From Phormidium tenue FACHB-1052 (GTDB taxonomy: Bacteria > Cyanobacteriota > Cyanobacteriia > Phormidesmidales > Phormidesmidaceae): a DNA stretch of 64,000 nucleotides. Made by a program: the position numbers and the translations under genes. Location of the stretch: positions 124,001 to 188,000 of the forward strand of contig NZ_JACJQN010000012.1 in the NCBI RefSeq assembly GCF_014696675.1, in the 5' to 3' direction. Positions 8,023 to 17,391 of this stretch are shown here, piece after piece (within the stretch, counting starts at the first letter, position 1; each line of letters begins with the position of its first letter). The notes below the pieces were generated by a model. The model was not told the origin of the DNA, made no database searches, and saw nothing but the letters and a program-made list of their open reading frames with translations.

Positions 8023-9990
8023 ATGGCTTCCCCCACCATCGAATCGATTCTCCACGAAAACCGCCTGTTTTCGCCCGCCGATGGGTTTGTTCAAAACGCA
8101 TCGATCAAGAGCTTTGACGAGTATCGCGCCCTGGCCGAACGGGCGGCGGCAGACCCGGCTCAGTTTTGGGCAGAACTCGCCAGCCAGGAGCTGCACTGGT
8201 TTAAGACTTGGGATAGGGTGCTCGACTGGCAGCCACCCTTTGCCAAATGGTTTGTGGGGGGCAAAATCAATATTTCCTACAACTGTTTAGATCGCCACCT
8301 CACCACCTGGCGACGCAACAAAGCCGCCCTGATCTGGGAGGGGGAGCCGGGCGACAGCCGCACCCTGACCTACGCCCAGCTACACCGGGAGGTGTGCCAG
8401 GTGGCCAACGTGCTCAAGGGGTTAGGGGTGAAAAAGGGCGATCGCGTCGGCATCTATATGCCCATGGTGCCCGAGGCGGCGATCGCCATGCTGGCCTGCG
8501 CCCGTATTGGCGCGCCCCACACGGTCATCTTTGGCGGCTTTAGCGCCGAAGCGCTCAAAGATCGCCTCAACGATGCCGAGGCCAAGGTAGTGATCACTGC
8601 CGACGGCGGCTTTCGCAAAGACAAGATTGTGCCGCTCAAAGCTGCGGTCGATCAGGCGCTAGCCAACAGTGGGGTGCCCAGCGTGTCTAGCGTACTGGTG
8701 GTACAGCGCACCAAGGCCGAGATGACCATGGTGGAAGGCCGCGATCACTGGTGGCATGAGCTCCAGGCCACGGCCTCGGCCCACTGCCCCGCCGAAGAAA
8801 TGGACGCCGAAGATCTGCTGTTCATTCTCTACACCAGCGGTACGACGGGCAAGCCCAAGGGGGTGGTGCACACCACCGGAGGCTACAACCTCTACACCCA
8901 CACCACGTTTAAATGGACCTTTGACATCAAAGACACCGACGTCTACTGGTGCACCGCCGACGTGGGGTGGATTACGGGCCATAGCTACATTGTCTACGGC
9001 CCGCTGTCGAACGGGGCGACGACGGTGATGTACGAAGGGGTGCCCCGGCCCTCCAACCCCGGCTGCTTTTGGGATGTGATTGAAAAGTATGGCGTCACCA
9101 TTTTCTATACCGCTCCCACCGCCATTCGCGCCTTTATTAAGATGGGCGACGAGCTGCCCAAGGCGCGAGATCTATCGTCGCTGCGGCTGCTGGGCACCGT
9201 AGGCGAACCCATCAACCCCGAAGCCTGGATGTGGTATCACCAGGTAATCGGCGGCGAGCGCTGCCCAATTGTCGATACCTGGTGGCAGACGGAGACCGGC
9301 GGCTTTATGATTACGCCGCTGCCGGGGGCGATCGCCACCAAGCCCGGTTCGGCGACCCTGCCCTTCCCCGGCATTTTGGCCGATGTGGTCGATCTCGACG
9401 GCCACCCCGTGCCCGCTGGCGAGGGCGGCTACCTGGTGATCAAGCATCCCTGGCCGAGCATGATGCGCACGGTCTACGGTGACGACGATCGCTACCGCCG
9501 TACCTACTGGGAACACATTGCTCCAGTAGATGGCCAATATCTATACTTTGCGGGCGACGGTGCCCGTAAGGATGCCGACGGCTACTTTTGGGTCATGGGT
9601 CGGGTGGATGACGTGATCAACGTATCGGGCCATCGCCTGGGCACCATGGAGGTCGAGTCGGCGCTGGTTTCCCATCCGGCGGTGGCCGAGGCCGCCGTGG
9701 TGGGCCGCAAAGATGACCTCAAGGGCGAAGATATCTTTGCCTTTGTGATTTTAGAAGGCCACTATAGCGCCAGCGACGAGCTGAAACAGGAACTCAAACA
9801 GCACGTGGTGAATGAAATTGGTGCGATCGCCCGACCCGGCGAAATTAGATTTGCCGATGCCCTACCCAAAACGCGATCGGGCAAAATCATCCGTCGCTTT
9901 TTGCGCAATTTGGCCAGTGGTGAGGCGATCGCAGGCGATGCTTCCACCATGGAAGATCAAAGCGTGCTCGATCAGCTTCGCCAGGGTTAA
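8023..9990 (+). CDS. acs: acetyl-coenzyme A synthetase
   Basis: AMP-forming acetate-CoA ligase, 655 residues from the ATG at 8023; an in-frame GTG at 7996 would add nine non-conserved residues. Adenylation motifs are complete: [19 protein letters not shown] (P-loop-like A3), TWWQTETGG (A5), [31 protein letters not shown] (A7-A8 hinge), and the C-terminal [12 protein letters not shown], whose lysine is the site of acetylation control in the family. The [17 protein letters not shown]-terminus is typical of Acs. Cytosolic, converting acetate to acetyl-CoA. Monocistronic. Confidence 0.97.
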   Translation: MASPTIESILHENRLFSPADGFVQNASIKSFDEYRALAERAAADPAQFWAELASQELHWFKTWDRVLDWQPPFAKWFVGGKINISYNCLDRHLTTWRRNKAALIWEGEPGDSRTLTYAQLHREVCQVANVLKGLGVKKGDRVGIYMPMVPEAAIAMLACARIGAPHTVIFGGFSAEALKDRLNDAEAKVVITADGGFRKDKIVPLKAAVDQALANSGVPSVSSVLVVQRTKAEMTMVEGRDHWWHELQATASAHCPAEEMDAEDLLFILYTSGTTGKPKGVVHTTGGYNLYTHTTFKWTFDIKDTDVYWCTADVGWITGHSYIVYGPLSNGATTVMYEGVPRPSNPGCFWDVIEKYGVTIFYTAPTAIRAFIKMGDELPKARDLSSLRLLGTVGEPINPEAWMWYHQVIGGERCPIVDTWWQTETGGFMITPLPGAIATKPGSATLPFPGILADVVDLDGHPVPAGEGGYLVIKHPWPSMMRTVYGDDDRYRRTYWEHIAPVDGQYLYFAGDGARKDADGYFWVMGRVDDVINVSGHRLGTMEVESALVSHPAVAEAAVVGRKDDLKGEDIFAFVILEGHYSASDELKQELKQHVVNEIGAIARPGEIRFADALPKTRSGKIIRRFLRNLASGEAIAGDASTMEDQSVLDQLRQG

Positions 9991-10036
9991 CACTCAGCCT
10001 CGGCACCTTTCATCAGGCCCAGCATTTCCCTGAGTA

Positions 10037-10079
10037 AAGGCGCGCCATTGCCATGCCTTCTGCGGGCATGGTGCGCCTT
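10037..10079. terminator. bulged hairpin downstream of acs
   Basis: Outer arms AAGGCGC (10037-10043) and GCGCCTT (10073-10079), and inner arms CCATGCC (10051-10057) and GGCATGG (10065-10071), form a bulged GC-rich stem ~50 bp after the acs stop. No T-run, so termination is only likely. Confidence 0.5.
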
Positions 10080-10692
10080 GCTCGCGCCAGTTTGTTTATC
10101 GGATTAATTGGATAACCTAGTACCTAGCCAAGGCAGCTTCCTTGGGAGAAAAAGCGGAATACTTACTCTGTCCCAACAACTCCAGCTAGGGTATTAATGC
10201 CTCTATCTAGAGACAGATTCGTGGCGACCTGCGCTAATTTTGGGCTGCTTACTTATAGAATTTGTGCTTCAAAGGGATCTGATAGCAGGTAGGGATGATG
10301 ATGGGCGATCGCGACACCGTATTTTTACGGTCAGCAGGTGGTTAGAAAACTGCTCACAACTCAGATTAAACAGCCCGATCAGGTTTTTCCAGCCTGCCCA
10401 TAACATGGCTTTAGCCTTTGCAGCAAACCTGTAGTGAGAGCTTGGCTAGGCTGATAGCCTGTAGCTAACACAGCTCTGGCATCGCCACTCACTTCTAACC
10501 CACAGGTGACCGCAGTTCTAACCCTCTAAGCAGGGGAGAATTTACGGGGCTAAGGGGTTTGATCAGGCTGGCCAATATTTTACGGCTAGCTTCAAAAGGC
10601 TTACCCTGGATACCAAAAGGTTGAGCGCCCTCCTAAATTACTCTTTTTAAAAGGCATTGAGTCTGCCCCCCTTCCTAAGGAGGGTCAGGAGG

Positions 10693-10724
10693 GGATCAGC
10701 CGTAACGAACATTACGGCTGATCC
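10693..10724. repeat. perfect 13-bp inverted repeat
   Basis: GGATCAGCCGTAA (10693-10705) and TTACGGCTGATCC (10712-10724) are exact reverse complements around a 6-nt loop. With a second hairpin 58 bp away it suggests a palindromic element or a decayed transposon end. Confidence 0.7.
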
Positions 10725-10781
10725 TCTTCCAACTGCCTCTTAGGTTCCTGAACTGCCTGCAATGGTCAACTGTCCTGAGCG

Positions 10782-10820
10782 CTATTCCTGCCTTTCCTAA
10801 AACGGGAAAGGCAGGAATAG
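10782..10820. repeat. perfect 16-bp inverted repeat
   Basis: CTATTCCTGCCTTTCC (10782-10797) and GGAAAGGCAGGAATAG (10805-10820) pair perfectly around a 7-nt loop. No T-run follows and no gene ends nearby, so it is more likely a palindromic repeat than a simple terminator. Confidence 0.75.
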
Positions 10821-11079
10821 TCTCTGCCTGGGCATTTAGCAAACCTAGCTCCGATAACAATGAGGTGAGCGAGTAGCGGAGAGAAGCGGGGATATCATTG
10901 GTCGTGAATCAAAAGCAATCGAGATGAACTGAAATAGTCATCCTATCCTCGAGGTAGTCTGCCCACTGAGCAATGGCAGAGTCTTAAACCCTGACTTTTT
11001 TGAAGCGGTTCTGTGCCTGTGATAGATAATGGGCACCGAATAAATCAGTAAAAGCCTATCCAAATCGTTTATTTTTTAG

Positions 11080-11109
11080 GTGACAAACTCTAATAACTTT
11101 GACTATAAT
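11080..11109 (+). promoter_or_regulatory. sigma-70-type promoter for the cyAbrB gene
   Basis: A -35-like GTGACA at 11080-11085 and a consensus -10 TATAAT at 11104-11109 are 18 nt apart. They sit ~137 bp before the cyAbrB ATG, which implies a long 5' leader. Confidence 0.65.
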
Positions 11110-11245
11110 TAGTTGTGCGAATAGGCAGATTTATTTGCTATTATTCTTTTGCTATTGCGCAATGGTCGCTGCCCTTACTCCAAAGGGTTGACCCACTGCT
11201 TTCCAGCATTCGACTTTACATATTACCCAAGGATTTTCCCTGACA

Positions 11246-11626
11246 ATGGCAGAAAAACCCAGTCCCCTGACCGGCAAAGCATTGCTTCAAAAGGTTAAAG
11301 ACCTATCTAACCTAACCAAGCGCGAAACCGCCAAAGAATGCGGTTACTACACTCTGACCAAAGACAATCAGGTACGGGTCAATTTATCTGGATTTTACGA
11401 TGCGCTGCTAGAGGCTAAAGGCATCAACCTTGATCCTGAAAGCAGCAAAGATGGACGCGGTCGTGAACCCACCTATCGGGTGAGCGTCCATAAGAATGGT
11501 CAGATCGTTATTGGTGCTACCTACACCCAAGAAATGGGTCTGAAGTCTGGCGATGAATTTGAAATTAAGCTGGGCTATAAGCACATTCATCTGAAGCAGC
11601 TTGACGCTGACTCCGACGAAGAATAG
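11246..11626 (+). CDS. cyanobacterial AbrB-type (cyAbrB) transcriptional regulator
   Basis: 126 residues. The sequence has the cyAbrB pattern: N-terminal PLTGKALLQKVKDL...TKRETAKECGYYT..KDNQVRVNLSGFYDALLEAKG, then a C-terminal AbrB-like beta domain (GREPTYRVSVHKNGQIVIGATYTQEMGLK.GDEFEIKLGYKHIHLKQ). In this family the AbrB domain is at the C-terminus, unlike Bacillus AbrB. cyAbrB proteins regulate carbon/nitrogen balance, hydrogenase and related genes. I cannot tell cyAbrB1 (CalA) from cyAbrB2 by eye. It has its own promoter in a long upstream region. Confidence 0.93.
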   Translation: MAEKPSPLTGKALLQKVKDLSNLTKRETAKECGYYTLTKDNQVRVNLSGFYDALLEAKGINLDPESSKDGRGREPTYRVSVHKNGQIVIGATYTQEMGLKSGDEFEIKLGYKHIHLKQLDADSDEE

Positions 11627-12524
11627 TACTGGCTTACTAAAAAACTCTGCTGGTGAATATGCCTGCGATCGCGCATCTAATTGTTTTTTTTTAAGCTGGA
11701 TCACGTTAGGTATTCCAGTTTGCTTATTGGTTGCGCGTGTGGCGCGCGTGCCGCTCACCTACCCCGTTGCCCCGCAGCACAAGCTGCCCCTGCTGCTGCC
11801 GTTATATCTGCTGGCCCCCATAGCGGTGGAGAGCCATCGTCGTCTCGCCGCTAGCACCTGGTCAGCCTACGGCATCGCTTGGGATTGGCCTTTTGCTAGG
11901 GCCGCCGCTGCCGGGTTTGGGGTGGCGGCGGGAGGCGTAGCCCTGCTCGTGGCATTACAGGTGGGGCTAGGCTGGCGGCGGTGGCACCCCCCTGGCCAAC
12001 CCGTTGACCCAGGAGGGGCGGCGCTTTCCCCGACGGGGCAAGCGAGCGTCAGCACCGACGATCAAACCCGATCTAGTCCTTCGCCAGGGGTGGTGCTGCT
12101 TGCAGTACTGCCCCTGGCGCTATTTGTAGGCTGGATTGAAGAACTGGTATTTCGTGGGGTTTTGGTGAATGGGCTAGGACAGGCGCTGCCGGTGGGGCTG
12201 ATGGCGATCGCCGTCTGCCTGATTTTTGCCGTTTCTCACCTGGTGTGGGATGGCCCCGCCGGAGCGCCCCAGTTGCCGGGGCTGGCGGTGATGGGGGCGG
12301 TGCTGCTGCTGGCTCGCTGGGCGGGGGGCGGCAGCCTAGGCTTGGCCTGGGGGCTACATGCTGGGTGGGTGTTTGCGATCGCCGCCATCGATGCCCTAGC
12401 CCTGCTAAAGCCCGGCAAAGATGGCCCAATTTGGCTAGTGGGGCTGCCCGATCAGCCGCTGACCGGGGTGCTGCCCCTGGGATTGCTGGTGCTCACAGGG
12501 GTAGGGGTTTGGGCCCTGAGGTAG
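11601..12524 (+). CDS. CPBP-family intramembrane glutamic endopeptidase
   Basis: Membrane protein of up to 307 residues with hydrophobic segments throughout. The CPBP/Abi (Rce1-like) catalytic pattern is visible: WIEELVFRG at about 178-186 (Glu-Glu..Arg), a SHLVWD His motif at ~215, and LGLAWGLHAGW with the last His. The start is uncertain: the TTG at 11601 overlaps the cyAbrB gene by 26 bp, while GTG codons at 11739 and 11748 would drop a possible first membrane helix. Between ~128 and 160 is a hydrophilic loop. Substrate unknown; probably co-transcribed with cyAbrB. Confidence 0.75.
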   Translation: MTLTPTKNSTGLLKNSAGEYACDRASNCFFLSWITLGIPVCLLVARVARVPLTYPVAPQHKLPLLLPLYLLAPIAVESHRRLAASTWSAYGIAWDWPFARAAAAGFGVAAGGVALLVALQVGLGWRRWHPPGQPVDPGGAALSPTGQASVSTDDQTRSSPSPGVVLLAVLPLALFVGWIEELVFRGVLVNGLGQALPVGLMAIAVCLIFAVSHLVWDGPAGAPQLPGLAVMGAVLLLARWAGGGSLGLAWGLHAGWVFAIAAIDALALLKPGKDGPIWLVGLPDQPLTGVLPLGLLVLTGVGVWALR

Positions 12525-12553
12525 GCAAACGGCGGTTGAATCGCCTGAGGGAA

Positions 12554-13810
12554 TTAGGGACGGTTCAGGGTGATGATGGTGATAGGGGTGAGCGGTTGCC
12601 AACGGGTCAGCGCCCCAACTTGAACTCCCTGCTGCACCTGAACTTGACGCAGCTCTACCGGCCAAGGAGAGCGATCGTCTGCGGTGCCGCTGGCCCAGGC
12701 CAGGGCCGTGCTGGTATGCTCTAGGGTCGCCAAGGCTAGAACAATGCGGCCCTGGGGCCGGAGGCGCTGGGCACCTAGGTCAAGAATTTCAACCAGGTGG
12801 CCGCCGCTGCCGCCAATAAAAATCCGATCGGGGTCGGGCAAGGCCGCCAAGGCCTCAGGGGCAGTCCCATAGATCGGGTGCAGGTTGGCGTTACCCAGAC
12901 GGCGCTGGTTTTGCTGAATTAAGCCATGACCAGCAGCGGTTTTCTCAATGGCATAGATCTGGGCTGTGGGGCAGAGGCGGTTGATTTCAACGCTGACAGA
13001 GCCAGTACCAGCTCCAACATCCCAAATAGTCTGCCCTGGTCTCGGGTCTAGGTCAGCCAAAATTTGAATGCGGATGTCGCGCTTGGTGATTAGGCCGGGG
13101 CGATCGCTAAAGGTGGCAAAGGCGCGATCGGGCAGGCCAATCAGCGGCAGGTTCTCTGGGTCGAGCCCTACCTCGCGCTGCCGCTGGAGCACTACTACAT
13201 TGAGCGCCGCAAAGGACTTTCCCGCCGTAGTTTCGGGCGTCAAACGGTGGATGGTTTCAGTGTCATCCCCCAGATTTTCACAGATCGTGAGGCTATAGCT
13301 ATAGGACAACCCCAGCGTGAGAATAAGCTGACCTAGAACGGTCGGATTGTGGGTCGGGTCGGTGAGTACTGCAATCAGCGCATCCCCTCGCCGTAGGGCA
13401 GTCGTAAGTTCTTCGGTCGATCGACCGTGGGCGCTGATCAGCGTTGCCCCCTGCCAGGGGAGTTTGAGCCGACTAAAGGCTAGCTGCACCGCACTCAGAT
13501 GGGGGTGAAAGGTCAGACTCTCGGCGGGCAAATGGTCTAACAGCAGCCGCCCTAGGCCAAAAAAGAGTGGATCGCCAGAGGCCAAAACTACGGCAATACC
13601 GGGTTTAGCGGTGTCTAGCCATCGGCGGAGGCGATCGAGGGTAGCCTTTAGATCGCCCAAGACCCAGGTTTCTGCCAACCCGTCAGGAAAGTAGCTGAGA
13701 TGTCGGGGGCTGCCCACCAGCACTGTCGCTTGGTCAATGAGTTGCAGCAGTTTGGGCGACAGCCCCTCTCGCCCATCCAACCCTACTCCCACCACTTGAA
13801 TTGAGGTCAT
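12554..13810 (-). CDS. cobL: precorrin-6Y C5,15-methyltransferase, decarboxylating (CobL / CbiET fusion)
   Basis: 418 residues from the ATG at 13810, which overlaps the cobH stop as ATGA. The N-terminal half is a CbiE-type tetrapyrrole methylase (VVGVGLDGREGLSP, LVGSPRHL, VLASGDPLFFGLGR). The C-terminal half is CbiT, a Rossmann SAM methyltransferase with IWDVGAGTGSVSVEINRL. The fusion methylates C5 and C15 of the corrin ring and decarboxylates the C12 acetate side chain. Operon cobH-cobL with translational coupling. Confidence 0.94.
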   Translation of the reverse strand: MTSIQVVGVGLDGREGLSPKLLQLIDQATVLVGSPRHLSYFPDGLAETWVLGDLKATLDRLRRWLDTAKPGIAVVLASGDPLFFGLGRLLLDHLPAESLTFHPHLSAVQLAFSRLKLPWQGATLISAHGRSTEELTTALRRGDALIAVLTDPTHNPTVLGQLILTLGLSYSYSLTICENLGDDTETIHRLTPETTAGKSFAALNVVVLQRQREVGLDPENLPLIGLPDRAFATFSDRPGLITKRDIRIQILADLDPRPGQTIWDVGAGTGSVSVEINRLCPTAQIYAIEKTAAGHGLIQQNQRRLGNANLHPIYGTAPEALAALPDPDRIFIGGSGGHLVEILDLGAQRLRPQGRIVLALATLEHTSTALAWASGTADDRSPWPVELRQVQVQQGVQVGALTRWQPLTPITIITLNRP

Positions 13811-14424
13811 AGCTGCTGCTCCCAGGCCAGCACCAGCAGGGCGTTGAGAATGGCCGCAGCGACAGGTGACCCACCCTTGCGTCCCTCCACCCGAATTTGC
13901 GGCACCGAGATCTGGGCTAGACGCTGCTTGGAGTCCTCTACCGCCACGAAGCCGACCGGAGCCCCGATGACTAAGGCAGGATGGGCTTGGTCTGAGGCCA
14001 TGCGATCGCACAGCGCCATCAGCGCCGTTGGCGCATTGCCAATCGCCACCAGCGCGTTAGGCTGCTCCTCTAAACACCGCAGCAGCCCGGTTTCTGTGCG
14101 AGTGCGGCCCTCCTCTGGCGGTTCTCCCACCGTCACGGCTGTCAGCAGCGGATTTTGGAACGTGCGCTCAACCATGCCCGCCACTCCCTGGCGCACCATC
14201 GTCACATCTACAATGATCGGGCCGCCTTTGGAGAGATGGTGGATTGCCGTTGCGATCGCCCCCTCACTAAACCTCACCAGTTCCTTAAACTCAAAATCGG
14301 CAGTGCTGTGAATGACCCGCCGCACCACCGCATACTCCGCCGGAGTGAACAGGTGATCGCCCACCTCGCGATCGATCAGCGCAAAACTTTCTTCTAAAAT
14401 AGGGCTCTGCCACAGCTGCGCCAT
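13807..14424 (-). CDS. cobH: precorrin-8X methylmutase
   Basis: 205 residues, normal for CobH/CbiC. It moves the methyl group from C11 to C12, forming hydrogenobyrinate or its cobalt form. The active-site His is in VVRRVIHSTADFEF; other family landmarks are the IVDVTMVRQG strand, IGNAPTAL and APVGFV.VEDSK. It is the promoter-proximal gene of the cobH-cobL pair, overlapping cobL by 4 bp. No cobalamin riboswitch was recognised in the ~100 bp between it and divergent holA. Confidence 0.96.
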   Translation of the reverse strand: MAQLWQSPILEESFALIDREVGDHLFTPAEYAVVRRVIHSTADFEFKELVRFSEGAIATAIHHLSKGGPIIVDVTMVRQGVAGMVERTFQNPLLTAVTVGEPPEEGRTRTETGLLRCLEEQPNALVAIGNAPTALMALCDRMASDQAHPALVIGAPVGFVAVEDSKQRLAQISVPQIRVEGRKGGSPVAAAILNALLVLAWEQQL

Positions 14425-14522
14425 AAAATCCCTAAACCGTCCCTAACCGTAACAACATCCCAAGCCAAGCCGCCCCATCATCCCACACCCCTACTCCCCT
14501 ACCTTCCCTACCCCCACTCCCC

Positions 14523-15509
14523 ATGCCCGCCTACTACTTCTGGGGCGACGACGACTTTGCCCTGCAAAAGGCCGTCCAAGCCCTGCGCCAGCGTACCCTC
14601 AACGAGGCCTGGGCCAGCTTTAATTACGATGTGGTGCCACCGGAGGCGGCCAGTGGCCCCGCCCAGGCTCTTAACCAGGCCATGACGCCTCCCTTTGGCG
14701 AGGGTCAGCGGCTGGTGTGGCTAGCCAATACCAGCCTGGGGCAACGCTGCCCAGACCCTGTCCTGGCCGAATTTGAGCGCACTCTGCCCCAGATCCCTAA
14801 CACCTCAGTGCTGCTGCTCACCAGCGCGGCTAAGCCCGACGGTCGGGCCAAATTTACCAAACTGTTTAAAACCTGGGGTGAGATCCGCGAGTTTGCTACC
14901 ATTCCCCCCTGGAAAACCGACCAGATTCATCAGCAGGTCGCCGCCGTGGCCAAGGAGCGGGGCATAAACCTGGAGGCTGGCACCCTCGATTTGCTGACCG
15001 AAGCAGTGGGTAACGACACCTGCCAGCTCCACCTAGAGCTAGAAAAGCTAGCGCTGTATTGGGGGGCCAACCCCCAACCCATTCCCCCCGCCGTGGCCGC
15101 CGAGCTAGTGACGGTGTCAACCCAGACCAGCCTCAAGCTAGCCCAGGCTCTCAAGCAGGGCGACACGCCCACCGCCCTGGGGCTGGTCAGCGATCTGCTC
15201 GATCGCAACGAGCCCGCCCTGCGCATTGTGGCCACTCTAGTTAGCCAGTTTCGGCTGTGGCTGTGGCTCAAGGCCCTGGCCGGGGTGGCCAGCGACGCCG
15301 AGGTGGCGGCGGCGGCGGAGATCGCAAACCCCAAGCGAATTTACTTCTTAAAACAGGAGGTGCGATCGCTGAGTCTCACCCAATTGCAACGGAGTCTGCC
15401 TTTGCTACTAGAATTAGAGTCTGATTTAAAGCAGGGCCGAGATGAACGCGCTACTCTACACACAAAAGTGATAGAACTTTGTCGGGTGTTTAAGCCCGGT
15501 GGTACCTAG
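14523..15509 (+). CDS. holA: DNA polymerase III subunit delta
   Basis: 328 residues. Clamp-loader delta subunit, which opens the sliding clamp. The N-terminus PAYYFWGDDDFALQKAVQ is the typical delta start (YxxxG-D), followed by TPPFGEGQRLVWL, the VLLLTSAAKPDGRAK segment and the alpha-helical lid WKTDQIHQQVAAVAKERG.... The C-terminal collar domain has RNEPALRIVATLVSQFRLWLWLKA. Cyanobacterial delta lacks a catalytic P-loop, as here. Divergent from cobH. Confidence 0.93.
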   Translation: MPAYYFWGDDDFALQKAVQALRQRTLNEAWASFNYDVVPPEAASGPAQALNQAMTPPFGEGQRLVWLANTSLGQRCPDPVLAEFERTLPQIPNTSVLLLTSAAKPDGRAKFTKLFKTWGEIREFATIPPWKTDQIHQQVAAVAKERGINLEAGTLDLLTEAVGNDTCQLHLELEKLALYWGANPQPIPPAVAAELVTVSTQTSLKLAQALKQGDTPTALGLVSDLLDRNEPALRIVATLVSQFRLWLWLKALAGVASDAEVAAAAEIANPKRIYFLKQEVRSLSLTQLQRSLPLLLELESDLKQGRDERATLHTKVIELCRVFKPGGT

Positions 15510-15590
15510 CCTCAAAGCTGGAACTCGCAGGGACGCTGTCCCGTCTGGGCTGTGAGATTCGAGCGATCGCGCCAAGGGTGGCGTTTACCC

Positions 15591-15623
15591 AAAAAGGGCC
15601 TTGCTTTAGGAGCCTTCTTTTTT
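15591..15623 (+). terminator. probable Rho-independent terminator after holA
   Basis: An A-rich left arm AAAAAGGGC (15591-15599) pairs, with one bulge, to GCCTTCTTTTT (15612-15622), followed by T residues. It lies ~80 bp after the holA stop and ahead of the DUF4168 gene. Confidence 0.55.
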
Positions 15624-15675
15624 GTTGGAGCACAGGGCCATTCTGGTTGATACCAGCACAGGAGCTATAAACATA

Positions 15676-16200
15676 ATGATTCACTTATTGACTTACCCTT
15701 TATCTGCTCACCGTCGCACTGCTTTGGCAGCGGCGATCGCTAGCCTGACCGTACTAGCCAGTGGCGCGGGCGTTTCTATTCCCACGGCCACGGGCAATGT
15801 CACCCTGGGAGCCGCGGCCCAGGCCCAAAACAGTTCGGTTTCCTCTGAGGAAGTAACGGCCTACGCCGCTTCAATTCTTGAGATGGAGGCCCCGCGCAAC
15901 GAGGCCTTGAGCCAAATCAAGACCTTGCTAACCGGCACCAGTCACGACATTAGCAGCATTGATATGTCCTGCACTGGCACCGCCAACCTCAACCAGTTGC
16001 CCCGCAACCTACGTGGCGACATCCGCACGATCATCGTCAACTACTGCAACCGGGCTAGCGAAATTGTGCAGTCCCACGGGCTACCAGGGCGACTGTTCAA
16101 CCGGATCACGGCCACCTATCCCCAAGATCAGGCTTTGGCTGAGCAAATTCGGGCAGCAATGATCCAGCTTCAGCAACAATCTGTCAACGGCGCCGAATAA
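15676..16200 (+). CDS. exported DUF4168 domain protein
   Basis: 174 residues from the ATG at 15676; an upstream TTG in frame would add non-conserved residues. A signal peptide with long hydrophobic core (about 18-35) precedes a linker rich in Ala/Thr and then the DUF4168 helical domain ([27 protein letters not shown] ... [37 protein letters not shown]). Two Cys residues (DMSC and NYCN) may form a disulfide. Function unknown; exported. Its stop overlaps the obg start by one base (TAATG), so the two are translationally coupled. Confidence 0.8.
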   Translation: MIHLLTYPLSAHRRTALAAAIASLTVLASGAGVSIPTATGNVTLGAAAQAQNSSVSSEEVTAYAASILEMEAPRNEALSQIKTLLTGTSHDISSIDMSCTGTANLNQLPRNLRGDIRTIIVNYCNRASEIVQSHGLPGRLFNRITATYPQDQALAEQIRAAMIQLQQQSVNGAE

Positions 16201-17246
16201 TGCAGTTTATCGACCAAGCTGAAGTTGAGGTCATTGCCGGCGACGGCGGTGATGGCGCTGTCGCCTTTCGGCGTGAAAAGTACGTTCCCGCTGGCGGGCC
16301 AGCGGGGGGCAACGGTGGCCCCGGTGGTTCAATCTATCTGCGGGCTACTCAGCAGCTCCAAACCCTGCTCGATTTTCGCTACGCCCACCGCTTTAAGGCG
16401 GACGATGGTCAGCGGGGCGGCAACAAAAACATGACCGGTGCTGCAGGGGTCGATCTATACCTCGACGTTCCCTGTGGCACTGCCATCTATGATGTCACCA
16501 CCGATCATCTAATGGGCGATTTAGTCGAGCCTGGCCAGCTGCTCTGCGTAGCTCAGGGGGGCAAGGGAGGGCTGGGGAACCGCCACTTTCTCAGCAACCG
16601 CAACCGCGCCCCAGAGCACGCCCTACCTGGACTGCCTGGCGAAGAGCGGCGGCTGCGCCTAGAACTCAAGCTGCTAGCCGAGGTCGGCATCGTTGGTCTG
16701 CCCAATGCGGGCAAGTCAACCCTAATTTCAGCCCTCTCAGCGGCGCGGCCTAAAATTGCCGACTACCCGTTTACCACCCTGATCCCCAATTTGGGGGTGG
16801 TGCGCCGGCCTTCAGGCGACGGCACCGTATTCGCCGACATTCCTGGCCTCATTGAGGGGGCACACCAGGGGCTAGGGCTAGGCCACGAGTTTTTGCGCCA
16901 CATCGAGCGCACCCGACTGCTGCTGCACGTGGTCGACGCCACCGCCGAGCAGCCGGTCGAGAACTTCAACACTATCCAGCAGGAGCTTGCCGCCTACGGT
17001 CGCGACCTAAGCGATCGCCCTCAGGTTTTAGCCCTCAACAAAGTCGATGCCCTCACCCCCGAAGATTTGGCCGAACTCATCCATCAGTTCGAAACGCTGG
17101 TGCCGGGGCCGGTGTATGGCATTTCGGCGGTGGCTGGTACGGGCTTAGGCCCCATGCTTCAGCAGGTTTGGGATCTGCTCGACCAAGCCAAAGCAGCGGC
17201 GGCGGCAGAGGCGGCGGCGACGGTCTTCGCCATACCCCAAGACTGA
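16200..17246 (+). CDS. obg: GTPase Obg / CgtA
   Basis: 348 residues. Essential ribosome-associated GTPase. The glycine-rich OBG domain comes first ([32 protein letters not shown]). The G domain follows, with G1 GLPNAGKST at about 165, switch [28 protein letters not shown], and G4 LNKVD. The C-terminus is short (no OCT domain) and Ala-rich. Coupled to the DUF4168 gene by a one-base overlap. Confidence 0.97.
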   Translation: MQFIDQAEVEVIAGDGGDGAVAFRREKYVPAGGPAGGNGGPGGSIYLRATQQLQTLLDFRYAHRFKADDGQRGGNKNMTGAAGVDLYLDVPCGTAIYDVTTDHLMGDLVEPGQLLCVAQGGKGGLGNRHFLSNRNRAPEHALPGLPGEERRLRLELKLLAEVGIVGLPNAGKSTLISALSAARPKIADYPFTTLIPNLGVVRRPSGDGTVFADIPGLIEGAHQGLGLGHEFLRHIERTRLLLHVVDATAEQPVENFNTIQQELAAYGRDLSDRPQVLALNKVDALTPEDLAELIHQFETLVPGPVYGISAVAGTGLGPMLQQVWDLLDQAKAAAAAEAAATVFAIPQD

Positions 17247-17391
17247 GCGCGATCGCAATTCAGCCCCTACGCCCGTACCCCAAGCCCCCTAACGGTACGC
17301 AAAGATACCGTTCTGCCCCGATCTACCGTTACTTCGGCCATCCCCTGCGGGCATGCTAAGCCTGTGTTTCAACAAGGGTTAGGCTTTGGCC

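Larger units (their letters stand above)
9991..11245. other. 1.25-kb gene-free region before the cyAbrB gene
   Basis: No frame with a recognisable product on either strand. It contains a hairpin after acs, two perfect inverted repeats (10693-10724 and 10782-10820) and a good sigma-70-type promoter at its right end. The AT-rich last 200 bp look like a long regulated leader for the cyAbrB gene. The middle may be decayed genes or a small mobile-element remnant. Confidence 0.5.

Noticed and set aside
10240-10434. 64-codon frame in the gap before the cyAbrB gene
   Set aside because: Nothing resembling a known protein and no ribosome-binding site.
14425-14522. Cobalamin riboswitch ahead of cobH
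   Set aside because: The sequence is too short and C-rich, and no B12-box was recognised.
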